From: Amorphoplanes digitatis
GTDB taxonomy: Bacteria > Actinomycetota > Actinomycetes > Mycobacteriales > Micromonosporaceae
DNA length: 64,000 nucleotides
Direction: 5' to 3'
Assembly: GCF_014205335.1 (NCBI RefSeq)
Contig: NZ_JACHNH010000001.1
Coordinates: 7,248,501-7,312,500, forward strand
A program made the position numbers and the translations under genes. The notes under the pieces are model-generated. The model had not been told where the DNA came from and did not search any database. It saw only the letters and a program-made list of their open reading frames with translations. Shown piece by piece: positions 24,476-33,224 of the stretch (its first letter is position 1; the number at the start of each line of letters is the position of its first letter).

Positions 24476-24847
24476 ATGGCTGACATGGACACCGCGCTCA
24501 AGGAAATCATGGACATCGACGGCGCCATCGGCGTCGCGCTGGTCGACCACACGAGCGGCATGGCCCTCGGCACGGCCGGCGGCGGCAAGGAGATCGACCT
24601 GACGGTCGCCGCGGCCGGCAACACGGATGTGGTCCGCGCCAAGCTCCGGGCGATGGAGATGCTGAACATCACCGAGAAGATCGAGGACATCCTCATCACT
24701 CTCGACACGCAGTACCACATGATCCGGCCGCTCGCGAGCCGCTCCGGCAAGGGCCTGTTCCTGTACGTGGCGCTGCGCCGGGACCGCTCGAACCTCGCCA
24801 TGGCCCGGCACCACCTGAAGCGCATCGAGGCCGACCTGGACGTCTGA
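24476..24847 (+). CDS. roadblock/LC7-like protein 3
   Basis: A 123-residue protein, paralogue of the gene at 22469: KEIMDIDGAIGVALVDHTSG, then DVVRAKLRAMEMLNITEKIE, DILITLDTQYHMIRPL, GLFLYVALRR and NLAMARHHLKRIEADLDV. A plausible function is dimeric scaffolding with the other roadblock proteins of this island. GGAGG lies 8 bases upstream of the ATG. A strong terminator follows, marking the end of the operon. Confidence 0.85.
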   Translation: MADMDTALKEIMDIDGAIGVALVDHTSGMALGTAGGGKEIDLTVAAAGNTDVVRAKLRAMEMLNITEKIEDILITLDTQYHMIRPLASRSGKGLFLYVALRRDRSNLAMARHHLKRIEADLDV

Positions 24848-24868
24848 TCCGGTCGGATCCGGAAAGGC

Positions 24869-24897
24869 AACGGGGAGGGCGTCGCGCCCTCCCCGTT
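24869..24897. terminator. terminator at end of roadblock island
   Basis: A perfect 13-bp inverted repeat (AACGGGGAGGGCG/CGCCCTCCCCGTT) with a 3-nt loop is followed by TCCATTTCC. It separates the rightward roadblock genes from leftward dusB and can act on both. Confidence 0.85.
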
Positions 24898-24915
24898 TCC
24901 ATTTCCATCGGTCCG

Positions 24916-26046
24916 TCAGCCGCCGCTGTTCTCCATCTCGGCGCCCTCCGGAACGGTGTCGTCGTCGCGGCTCTCCAGCCAGCCGTACGGCAGCGACACC
25001 TTGCCGGGCGCGTTGATGCGGCCGCGTGGCTGTCCCAGCGACTCGCGCGGGAACGGCTCGGCGCCGTCGAGCTTCGCCAGCAGGTCGTCCAGGACCGCCA
25101 GCGACGTGACCATCGCCAGCGAGCGGCGCAGCTCGCCGCCGACCGGGAAGCCCTTCAGGTACCAGGCCACGTGCTTGCGGAAGTCCGCGCAGCCGTGCCG
25201 CTCGTCGCCAAGCGCGTCCACCAGCAGGTGCGCGTGCCGGGACATGATCGCCGCGACCTGCCCAAGGTTCGGCAGCTCCTGCGACGCCCGGCCGGCGAAC
25301 GCCGCCTCGAGGTCCTTGAACAGCCAGGGCCGGCCCAGGCAGCCGCGCCCGACGACCACGCCGTCGACGCCGGTGTGCTCGACCATGCGCAGCGCGTCCG
25401 AGGCCTCCCAGATGTCGCCGTTGCCCAGCACCGGCACGTCGAGGGCCTGCTTGAGGGTCGCGATCGCGTCCCAGTCCGCGGTGCCCGAGTAGCGCTGCTC
25501 CGCCGTACGGGCGTGCAGCGCGACCGCCGTGACGCCGGCCTCCTGCGCGATCAGGCCGGCCTCGACGTAGGTCAGGTGGTCGTCGTCGATGCCCTTGCGC
25601 ATCTTGATCGTCAGCGGGATGCCGGCCGGGGCCGCAGCCTGGACCGCCTGCCGCACGATCCGGCCGAACAGCCGGCGCCGCCACGGCAGGGCGCTGCCGC
25701 CGCCGCGGCGGGTGACCTTGGGCACCGGGCACCCGAAGTTCAGGTCGATGTGGTCCGCCCAGCCCTCCTCGGCGACCATCCGCACGGCGGCGGCGGTCAC
25801 GTCGGGGTCGACGCCGTAGAGCTGGAGGCTGCGGAACTTCTCGTCCGCCCCGAACTCGATCATCTTCAGCGTCTTGGGAATCCGCTCCACCAGCGCCCGG
25901 GTGGTGATCATCTCGCACACGTAGACGCCACCACCCTGCTCCCGACAGAGCCGCCGGAACGCGACATTGGTGATGCCGGCCATCGGCGCCAACACCACGG
26001 GCGGCCACACCTCGTGGTCACCCAGCATCAGCGGCGACGTCGACAT
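24916..26046 (-). CDS. dusB: tRNA-dihydrouridine synthase (DusB type)
   Basis: A 376-residue FMN enzyme that reduces uridines in tRNA D-loops. Diagnostic stretches are VVLAPMAGITNVAFRRLCRE, IDLNFGCPVPKVTRRGGGSA (catalytic Cys in NFGCP), LTIKMRKGIDDDHLTY, VALHARTAEQRYSGTADW and VLGNGDIWEASDAL. The length fits the family. Its ATG begins 2 bases after the glyS stop (TAG-CG-ATG) with no separate RBS, so it is probably translated by re-initiation. glyS-dusB pairing is common in actinobacteria. Confidence 0.95.
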   Translation of the reverse strand: MSTSPLMLGDHEVWPPVVLAPMAGITNVAFRRLCREQGGGVYVCEMITTRALVERIPKTLKMIEFGADEKFRSLQLYGVDPDVTAAAVRMVAEEGWADHIDLNFGCPVPKVTRRGGGSALPWRRRLFGRIVRQAVQAAAPAGIPLTIKMRKGIDDDHLTYVEAGLIAQEAGVTAVALHARTAEQRYSGTADWDAIATLKQALDVPVLGNGDIWEASDALRMVEHTGVDGVVVGRGCLGRPWLFKDLEAAFAGRASQELPNLGQVAAIMSRHAHLLVDALGDERHGCADFRKHVAWYLKGFPVGGELRRSLAMVTSLAVLDDLLAKLDGAEPFPRESLGQPRGRINAPGKVSLPYGWLESRDDDTVPEGAEMENSGG

Positions 26047-26048
26047 CG

Positions 26049-27428
<1,380 letters not shown>

Positions 27429-27487
27429 GTTCCTCCTACGCCGGCTGGTTGTCGGCGGGGACTGAGAGGTCGGACAAAATCAGGAGA

Positions 27488-27988
27488 TTACTCCTCGACG
27501 CTGCACACCTCGAAGCCGCCCGTCTCACGGTTCTGCCCCAGGTAGGCGCGGAGTTCGGCGGTGTCACCGTTGGTGTACGTGACGCTCACCGGCGTGGAGA
27601 GCTGCACCAGCTCCACGTCGCCGACGTCGTAGGTGGCGATCGGCTCGTCGGCGGAGACCCGGCTGATGAACTGCGACTCGGTCTCCTCGTCCTTCGCCTT
27701 GTCGCAGAGCATGTCGTAGGCCTGCGCCCACTCGCGGTCCTGGAGGGCGTCGAAGTAGTCGCCGACGACGACCTCGGCCTGCTCGCTCAGGGCGCTGCCC
27801 ATGACGGTGATCAGCCCGGCCGCCGCGGCGACCCCGCCGCCGCAGGCCAGCACGAGCACGGTGACGCCGATGCCGAGCCCCATGCCGAGGCGCCGGCCGC
27901 GGCCCTCGACCGGCGGCGCGGGGAACGGCGGGAACACGCCGGGGCCTTGCGGCGGTGGCGGTGGCAGCTGCTCCCCGATGAGGGTCAT
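27488..27988 (-). CDS. membrane-anchored protein with extracytoplasmic NTF2-like domain
   Basis: A 166-residue protein. A Pro-rich cytoplasmic N-terminus (LPPPPPQGPG) leads to one membrane helix (LGIGVTVLVLACGGGVAAAA). An extracytoplasmic part of about 100 residues follows: VVVGDYFDALQDREWAQAYD, MLCDKAKDEE and VSVTYTNGDTAELRAYL, which resembles the DUF4878/NTF2-like fold of bacterial lipoproteins. Two cysteines (in MLCDK and FEVCS) could form a disulfide. Function unknown. The ATG at 27986-27988 excludes an upstream frame that overlaps the next gene. Confidence 0.7.
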   Translation of the reverse strand: MTLIGEQLPPPPPQGPGVFPPFPAPPVEGRGRRLGMGLGIGVTVLVLACGGGVAAAAGLITVMGSALSEQAEVVVGDYFDALQDREWAQAYDMLCDKAKDEETESQFISRVSADEPIATYDVGDVELVQLSTPVSVTYTNGDTAELRAYLGQNRETGGFEVCSVEE

Positions 27989-28005
27989 GCGTCCAAGCGT
28001 ACGGC

Positions 28006-28347
28006 TCAGCGCCAGGGTTCGGCGGCCCGGTCGCTGGCCGTGGCCACGACCTCGCCACCGGGCTCGGCGGCGGCGAGGGTCTCGAACGCCGACGGCTCGT
28101 CGAGCGACTCGGAGAGCAGCGGGGTGGCGTGCACCTTCACGTCGAACCCGCCGAGCGCGCGCCGGTACGCTCCCACGGACTCCCATTCGGTGACCAGGGT
28201 CCAGTAGGCGGGGTCGTCCAGCGCGCGGGTGAGCCGGCCGGAGAGGTAGCCGGGCCGTTCCGCCAGCGCGGCGAGGGCGGCGTGCGCCCGCTCGGTGAAC
28301 GATTCCTGCGCGTCCGGGTGGACGACGAAGCGGTTGAGCACCAGCAT
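28006..28347 (-). CDS. antibiotic biosynthesis monooxygenase-like (ABM) protein
   Basis: A 113-residue ferredoxin-like alpha/beta protein of the ABM superfamily: VLNRFVVHPDAQESFTERAH, then ALAERPGYLSGRLTRALDDP and YWTLVTEWESVGAYRRALGG. Many members are small heme- or substrate-binding monooxygenases; others have no known activity. The ATG at 28345-28347 sits 33 bp from the divergent next gene, with no clear RBS, so a leaderless transcript is possible. Confidence 0.8.
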   Translation of the reverse strand: MLVLNRFVVHPDAQESFTERAHAALAALAERPGYLSGRLTRALDDPAYWTLVTEWESVGAYRRALGGFDVKVHATPLLSESLDEPSAFETLAAAEPGGEVVATASDRAAEPWR

Positions 28348-28380
28348 GACGTGAGCGTACGCACACCAGGGAAGGCCGAC

Positions 28381-28641
28381 GTGACCACACCCAAGTCCGA
28401 GAATCTGCTGCGCCGGCTGGCGAGGGTCAACCCGACGGTGGCGTTCATCGCGGCCCTCGCGGTGCTGCTGGCGGGCCTCTTCCTGCCGGGCATCATCGGC
28501 GCCGCGCTGCTCTTCGTGCTGTGGGTCGCGCTGGTGGCGCTCGCCCTCACCACCTGGCCGGTGCAGACCACGCCGGTGCGGGTGGTCCGGGCCACGCTGC
28601 TGGTCCTGCTGCTGGCGGCGGTCGTCGCCAAATTGATCTGA
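28381..28641 (+). CDS. small two-to-three-helix membrane protein (DUF6703-like)
   Basis: An 86-residue protein: a short basic N-terminus, then hydrophobic helices TVAFIAALAVLLAGLFLPGI, GAALLFVLWVALVALALTTW and VVRATLLVLLLAAVVAKLI. It resembles the small actinobacterial family I know as DUF6703, of unknown role. The GTG at 28381 has GGGAAGG about 6 bases upstream. Confidence 0.65.
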   Translation: MTTPKSENLLRRLARVNPTVAFIAALAVLLAGLFLPGIIGAALLFVLWVALVALALTTWPVQTTPVRVVRATLLVLLLAAVVAKLI

Positions 28642-28656
28642 AAACACATGCGCTTT

Positions 28657-28671
28657 TGACAATCATTACCA
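28657..28671 (+). promoter_or_regulatory. Zur-box-like operator overlapping -35
   Basis: TGACAATCATTACCA matches the palindromic actinobacterial Zur pattern TGAnAATnATTnTCA with one mismatch. It overlaps TTGACA (28656-28661), a perfect -35 hexamer, so zinc-bound Zur would block polymerase. The znuA start codon is 22 bp downstream, so the mRNA leader must be very short. Confidence 0.7.
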
Positions 28672-28692
28672 ATAGAGCGCACAGTTGATGGC

Positions 28693-29634
28693 ATGATGCC
28701 GCCCCGTCGCCTGCTCGCGGCAGTCGCCGTTGCGCTGCTGATCGGCACGAGCGCGGCGTGCGGCGACAAGGCGAGCGGCTTCGCGGCCGACGGCCGGCTC
28801 GACGTGGTGACCGCGTTCTATCCGCTGCGGTTCCTCGGCGAGCGGATCGGCGGCGACGCGGTGGCGGTCACCGACCTGACCAAGCCGGGCGCCGAGCCGC
28901 ACGACGTCGAGCTCTACCCGCGCCAGGTCGGCGAGATCAGCGACGCCGGGCTGGTGCTCTACCTCAAGGGCTTCCAGCCCGCCGTCGACCAGGCCGTCGC
29001 GCAGGAGGCGACCGGCCGGGCCCTCGACGCCGGCTCGGTGGTCGAGCTGCTCGCCGCCGACGCGCACGAGGACGAGCACGGGCACGAGCCGGGCGAGCAC
29101 GAGCACGCCGAGGGCGGCACCGACCCGCACGTCTGGCTCGACCCGGTGCGCTTCGCCGCCGTCGCCGACCGGCTCGCCGAGCGCCTCGCACAGGCCGACC
29201 CGGCCCGCGCCGACGCGTACCGTGCCCGGGCCGCGGCGCTGCACGCCCAGCTCGACGCGCTCGACGCCGAGTTCGCGACCCGGCTGCGGACCTGCGAGCG
29301 TCGCGAGTTCATCACCAGCCACACCGCGTTCCGCTACCTCGCCGACCGCTACGGGCTGACCGAGGTCGGCATCACCGGCGTCTCCCCCGAGTCGGAGCCG
29401 TCGCCGCGGCACCTGGTGCACGTCGCGGAGCAGGCCCGGGCGACCGGCGCCACCACGATCTTCTTCGAGACGCTGGTGAGCCCGAAGGTCGCCGACACCA
29501 TCGCCCGCGAGGTCGGCGCCCGGACCGCCGTCCTCGATCCCCTCGAAGGGATCACCGAGCCGGGCGCGGACTACTTCTCCGTCATGCGCGGCAACCTGAG
29601 CGCCCTTACCGCGGCCCTGGAGTGCACCTCATGA
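28693..29634 (+). CDS. znuA: zinc ABC transporter substrate-binding lipoprotein
   Basis: A 313-residue cluster A-I metal-binding protein. The signal peptide ends in a lipobox (TSAAC, Cys23). Metal ligands are expected at H70 (GAEPHDVEL) and H146 (DPHVWLDP), plus the later ITSHTAFRYLA and a C-terminal Asp/Glu. A His/Asp-rich loop lies between (residues about 124-142, HEDEHGHEPGEHEH), the hallmark of zinc rather than manganese binders. Two adjacent ATGs (28693, 28696) lack an RBS, consistent with a near-leaderless mRNA. First gene of the zinc operon. Confidence 0.94.
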   Translation: MMPPRRLLAAVAVALLIGTSAACGDKASGFAADGRLDVVTAFYPLRFLGERIGGDAVAVTDLTKPGAEPHDVELYPRQVGEISDAGLVLYLKGFQPAVDQAVAQEATGRALDAGSVVELLAADAHEDEHGHEPGEHEHAEGGTDPHVWLDPVRFAAVADRLAERLAQADPARADAYRARAAALHAQLDALDAEFATRLRTCERREFITSHTAFRYLADRYGLTEVGITGVSPESEPSPRHLVHVAEQARATGATTIFFETLVSPKVADTIAREVGARTAVLDPLEGITEPGADYFSVMRGNLSALTAALECTS

Positions 29635-30410
29635 GCGTCGTCTCCGTACAGCACGCGGCCGTCTCCTACGGCGGCCGCGCGGTCCTGCACGACGTCACCC
29701 TGGACGTCCCGGCCGGCCAGGTCGTCGCGATCCTGGGCGCCAACGGCTCCGGCAAGTCCACGCTGGTCCGCACGATCCTCGGCCTGGTGCCGCTGGACTC
29801 GGGCACGATCGAGCTCTTCGGCACGCCGCAGCGCCGGTTCCGGCGGTGGGCCCGGATCGGCTACGTCCCGCAGCGGATGGGCGCCGGCAGCGGCGTGCCG
29901 GCGACGGTCGGCGAGGTCGTCGCCTCCGGCCGGCTCGCGCGCCGGGGCGTCTTCCGCCCGTCCGGCGCCGCCGACCGGGCCGCCGTCCGCGCGGCGCTCG
30001 AGGACGTCGGCCTGCTGGACCGCATCGGCGACCCGGTGAGCACCCTCTCGGGCGGCCAGCAGCAGCGCACGCTCATCGCCCGCGCCCTTGCCGGGCGGCC
30101 CGACCTGCTCGTGCTCGACGAGCCGACGGCCGGCGTCGACGCGGCCAGCCAGGACGCGTTCGCCGTCGCGCTGCGCCATTTCGGCGGCGCCGGCGGCACG
30201 ATCCTGCTCGTCGCGCACGAGCTCGGCCCGATCGAGCCGCTCGTCGACCGGGCCGTCGTGGTGCACGACGGTCGGATCGCGTACGAGGGCGCGGTGCCGG
30301 AGCCCGCCGGGCACCACGCCCAGCCCGGCCACGACCACGTACACCCGCACGCCGCGGCCGAACGGCCCGCGATCTGCGTGGCGCCCACCGACCGGATGCC
30401 GTCCCGCTGA
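29631..30410 (+). CDS. znuC: zinc ABC transporter ATPase
   Basis: A 259-residue ABC ATPase with Walker A GANGSGKST, Q-loop GYVPQRM, signature LSGGQQQRTLIARAL and Walker B LLVLDEPTAGVDAAS. The C-terminal 35 residues contain scattered His (GHHAQPGHDHVHPH), a metal-binding-like tail common in zinc importers. Its ATG overlaps the znuA stop (ATGA). Confidence 0.94.
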   Translation: MSVVSVQHAAVSYGGRAVLHDVTLDVPAGQVVAILGANGSGKSTLVRTILGLVPLDSGTIELFGTPQRRFRRWARIGYVPQRMGAGSGVPATVGEVVASGRLARRGVFRPSGAADRAAVRAALEDVGLLDRIGDPVSTLSGGQQQRTLIARALAGRPDLLVLDEPTAGVDAASQDAFAVALRHFGGAGGTILLVAHELGPIEPLVDRAVVVHDGRIAYEGAVPEPAGHHAQPGHDHVHPHAAAERPAICVAPTDRMPSR

Positions 30411-30463
30411 TGCCCGCACCTTCGAGGGGATGAGAACCCATCGACCTCTATCAGTACGAGTTC

Positions 30464-31330
30464 ATGGTCCGGGCGCTGATCAGCGCCTTGATCATCGGCC
30501 TGACCGCGCCGGCGCTCGGCATCTACCTGGTGCAGCGACGGCTGTCGCTGATCGGTGACGGCATCGGGCACGTGGCGCTGACCGGCGTCGGCGTCGGCCT
30601 GCTGCTGCACCAGTCACCCGTGCTGACCGCTGTGATCGTCTCGGTGGTCGGCGCGATCGGCGTCGAGCTGGTGCGCGAGCGTGGCCGTACCTCCGGCGAC
30701 CTGGCCCTCGCCCTGCTCTTCTACGGCGGCATCGCGGGCGGCGTGGTGCTGGTCGGGCTCTCCGACAGCAGCGGCAACGCCAGCCTGATGCAGTTCCTGT
30801 TCGGCTCGCTGACCACCACGTCGCGACAGGACCTGACGGTCATCGCGGTGCTCGGCGCCGCCGTGCTGATCGCGATGCTCGGGCTGCGGCAGGCGCTCTT
30901 CGCGGTCTGCAACGACGAGGAGTACGCCCGCGTCTCCGGGCTTCCCGTGCGTACCCTCAATCTCCTGATGGCCGTGACCACGGCCGTGACCGTGACGATC
31001 GCCATGCGCACCGTCGGGCTGCTGCTGGTCAGCGCCCTGATGGTGGTCCCGGTCGCCGCGGCCCAGCAGGTCACCCGCGGCTTTCGCAGCACGATGGCCG
31101 CGGCCATGCTGATCGGGGTCGGCGCGGCCGCCGCCGGCATCACGCTGGCCGGCGAGGTGAACACCGCGCCCGGCGCCACCATCGTGATCCTGGCCATCGC
31201 GGTCTTCGTCGCCCTCACCGTCGGCGGCGCCACCTGGCGCGCGCTTCGCCGGCGCGCCGGCGCGGGCCCGGCGCGGGCGGGGGTGGAGGCGGAGCCGCCG
31301 GACGTCGTTCTTCAGGCGGGAGCCCGATGA
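30464..31330 (+). CDS. znuB: zinc ABC transporter permease
   Basis: A 288-residue polytopic protein: ALISALIIGLTAPALGIYLV, then QRRLSLIGDGIGHVALTGVG (family hallmark), MAVTTAVTVTIAMRTVGLLL and VSALMVVPVAAAQQV. The coordinates use the first standard start, ATG 30464, which has no RBS. Homologues normally begin about eight residues earlier, and the in-frame codons before this ATG encode DLYQYEF, preceded by ATC at 30440 and GAGGGG at 30424-30429. Initiation at the ATC is therefore possible. The His/Cys-free tail is Pro/Ala-rich. The 3' end overlaps the ArsR gene by 4 bp. Confidence 0.92.
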   Translation: MVRALISALIIGLTAPALGIYLVQRRLSLIGDGIGHVALTGVGVGLLLHQSPVLTAVIVSVVGAIGVELVRERGRTSGDLALALLFYGGIAGGVVLVGLSDSSGNASLMQFLFGSLTTTSRQDLTVIAVLGAAVLIAMLGLRQALFAVCNDEEYARVSGLPVRTLNLLMAVTTAVTVTIAMRTVGLLLVSALMVVPVAAAQQVTRGFRSTMAAAMLIGVGAAAAGITLAGEVNTAPGATIVILAIAVFVALTVGGATWRALRRRAGAGPARAGVEAEPPDVVLQAGAR

Positions 31331-31641
31331 GCAGTAACGTTGCCCCGGTGACGGGCGGCTACGAGGCTTACGAGGCGGCCGGCGAGCTGCTCCGGGCGCT
31401 CTCCGCGCCGATCCGGGTCGCGATCGTCGCGGAGCTCGGCGCCGGGGAACGCTGCGTGCACGAACTGGTCGAGAAGCTGGGGGCGCCCCAGCCGCTGGTC
31501 TCGCAGCACCTTCGGGTTCTGCGCGGCGCCGGCGTGGTGCGCAGTGCGCGCCGGGGGCGGGAGATCGCATACTCACTCGTGGACGAACACGTCGCACACA
31601 TCGTCGCCGACGCCGTGAGTCATGCGAGGGAGGGCAAATGA
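31327..31641 (+). CDS. ArsR/SmtB-family metalloregulator
   Basis: A 104-residue winged-helix repressor: ELLRALSAPIRVAIVAELGA, then CVHELVEKLGAPQPLVSQHL (recognition helix) and GVVRSARRGREIAYSLVDEH. The C-terminal helix DEHVAHIVADAVSHA carries Asp/His residues placed like the alpha-5 zinc site of SmtB. ArsR/SmtB followed directly by Zur is the arrangement known from Mycobacterium (smtB-zur), where SmtB responds to high zinc. Here the pair is fused to the importer operon. Confidence 0.92.
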   Translation: MSSNVAPVTGGYEAYEAAGELLRALSAPIRVAIVAELGAGERCVHELVEKLGAPQPLVSQHLRVLRGAGVVRSARRGREIAYSLVDEHVAHIVADAVSHAREGK

Positions 31642-32066
31642 CCGGACAGGGTGAGGGCATCGGGGACGAGGGCACCGTTGTCAGGAACACGAAGCAGCGG
31701 ACCGCGGTGAGCGCGGCCCTCGCCGAGGCGGAGGGCTTCAACAGCGCGCAGGACCTCCACGCGATGCTGCGCAACCGGGGCGAGCGGGTCGGCCTGACCA
31801 CCGTCTACCGCACCCTCCAGGGCCTCGCCGACGCGGGCGAGATCGACGTGATGCGCCCGCCGGGCGGCGAGCACCTCTACCGCCGCTGCAGCCAGGGCCA
31901 CCACCACCATCTGGTCTGCCGTTCCTGCGGGCGGGCCGTCGAGGTGGAGGGCCCGGCCGTCGAGACCTGGGCCGAGAAGGTCGCCGGCAATCACGGCTTC
32001 GTCGACGTCTCGCACACCATGGAGATCTTCGGTACCTGTCCGGAGTGCGCCGACAAGCGTTCCTAG
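31638..32066 (+). CDS. zur: zinc uptake regulator Zur (Fur family)
   Basis: A 142-residue Fur-family regulator. The winged helix NTKQRTAVSAALAEAEGFNS, then VGLTTVYRTLQGLADAGEID, leads to a metal domain with a four-His run (88-91) and the two structural zinc pairs C94-x2-C97 and C134-x2-C137. As last gene of the znu operon with a Zur-like box at its promoter, it is most probably Zur rather than Fur. Its ATG overlaps the ArsR stop (ATGA). Confidence 0.92.
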   Translation: MTGQGEGIGDEGTVVRNTKQRTAVSAALAEAEGFNSAQDLHAMLRNRGERVGLTTVYRTLQGLADAGEIDVMRPPGGEHLYRRCSQGHHHHLVCRSCGRAVEVEGPAVETWAEKVAGNHGFVDVSHTMEIFGTCPECADKRS

Positions 32067-32090
32067 CCGTGTCGTGGCACGCTGGCGCGC

Positions 32091-32702
32091 GTGAAGATGT
32101 ACGCCGATCGGCTGCCAACCGCCGTACGCCAGGTGTTCACCGACCTGTTCGTCGTGCTCTGGATCTATGCCTGGATCCGGGCCGGCATCTGGATCAACGA
32201 CCTTGTCGAGAAGCTCGGCGTTCCGGGGCAGAAGCTCCAGGAGGCCGGCGTCGGCATCGCCGGCAACATGAACGACATCTCCGGCAAGGTCGGCCGGGTC
32301 CCGCTGGTCGGCGACGAGCTGACCGCGCCGTTCACCAAGGCCGCCGACGCCGCCGACCGGCTCGCCGAGGCCGGCCGCCAGCAGCAGGAGATGGCGGACA
32401 ACCTGGCGCTCGTCGTCTCCCTGGCGATCATCGTGGGGCCGCTCGCTCTGGTGCTCTTCGTCTGGCTGCCGCTGCGGCTGCGCTGGATGCGCCGGGCCGG
32501 GGTGGCCTGCAAGGTCCGCGCCGAGCCGGCCGGACAGGACCTGCTCGCGCTGCGCGCCCTGGCCGGGCGGCCGCTGAACGAGCTGACCAAGCTGGGCCCG
32601 GACATCGCGCAGTCCTGGCGCAACGGAGACGCGGAGGCGGTCCAGGCGCTGGCGGCGCTCGAGCTCAAGGAGATGGGGCTCAAGCCCGCTAAGGCCCGCT
32701 AG
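32091..32702 (+). CDS. two-helix membrane protein, unknown function
   Basis: A 203-residue protein with membrane helices at about residues 15-35 (QVFTDLFVVLWIYAWIRAGI) and 102-124 (LALVVSLAIIVGPLALVLFV). A loop between them (about 65 residues) contains an amphipathic, possibly coiled segment (KAADAADRLAEAGRQQQEMA). The C-terminal 75 residues are soluble. No motif was recognised. The GTG at 32091 or the ATG two codons later are both possible; neither has an RBS. Its end overlaps the convergent next gene by 14 bp. Confidence 0.65.
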   Translation: MKMYADRLPTAVRQVFTDLFVVLWIYAWIRAGIWINDLVEKLGVPGQKLQEAGVGIAGNMNDISGKVGRVPLVGDELTAPFTKAADAADRLAEAGRQQQEMADNLALVVSLAIIVGPLALVLFVWLPLRLRWMRRAGVACKVRAEPAGQDLLALRALAGRPLNELTKLGPDIAQSWRNGDAEAVQALAALELKEMGLKPAKAR

Positions 32703-33180
32703 TCCCGTTCTCCTCGTACTCCTCGTCCATCCAGGCGCGCCGGACGAACGGGATGGCCGCCCAGAACGTCAGGAACCAGGCGGCGGTGATCGCCGCCAGG
32801 ACGCTCGCGGCCCAGATGTTCAGCAGATAGTCGGCGATCAGCAGCACGCTGCTGACCATCGAGATCAGCAGGAAGGCCAGGCCGCCGGTGGCCATCCGGT
32901 GCGCGTAGCGGACCAGCTCCGGCTTGCGCCCCCGGCGGAACAGCGCGCGGTGGAACGCCACCGGCGAAATGATCATCGCGGCGGCGAACGCGGCCGACAT
33001 CAGCGCGACGATGTAGGTGTCCTGCTGGAACTCGGTGGTCTCCGGGAAGCCGCTGCTGAACGGCAGGGTCAGCAGGAATGCGAAGAGGACCTGCACGCCC
33101 GTCTGGGTGACCCGCAGCTCCTGCAGCAGGTCCGCGAAGTTGCGGTTCCAGCGCTGTCGCTCGGACTCGTCAGCGGCCAT
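32689..33180 (-). CDS. DUF6328-like four-helix membrane protein
   Basis: A 163-residue protein starting ESERQRWNRNFADLLQELRV, the conserved opening of an actinobacterial family (DUF6328 as I recall it). It is followed by four membrane helices including VQVLFAFLLTLPF, TYIVALMSAAFAAAMIISPV, GLAFLLISMVSSVLLIADYL and SVLAAITAAWFLTFWAAIPF. The tail is acidic. GAGGAGG lies 4 bases before the ATG. Function unknown. Confidence 0.75.
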   Translation of the reverse strand: MAADESERQRWNRNFADLLQELRVTQTGVQVLFAFLLTLPFSSGFPETTEFQQDTYIVALMSAAFAAAMIISPVAFHRALFRRGRKPELVRYAHRMATGGLAFLLISMVSSVLLIADYLLNIWAASVLAAITAAWFLTFWAAIPFVRRAWMDEEYEENGTSGP

Positions 33181-33224
33181 CGAGCCTCCTCGTGACGGCA
33201 CGGAGACCGGCAGCCCGAGCGGCG

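Noticed and set aside
21770..24847. Interpretation as a conservon (cvn) operon
   Set aside because: A conservon has a sensor kinase, a roadblock protein, a DUF742 protein and a GTPase; here only roadblock and DUF4388 proteins are present.
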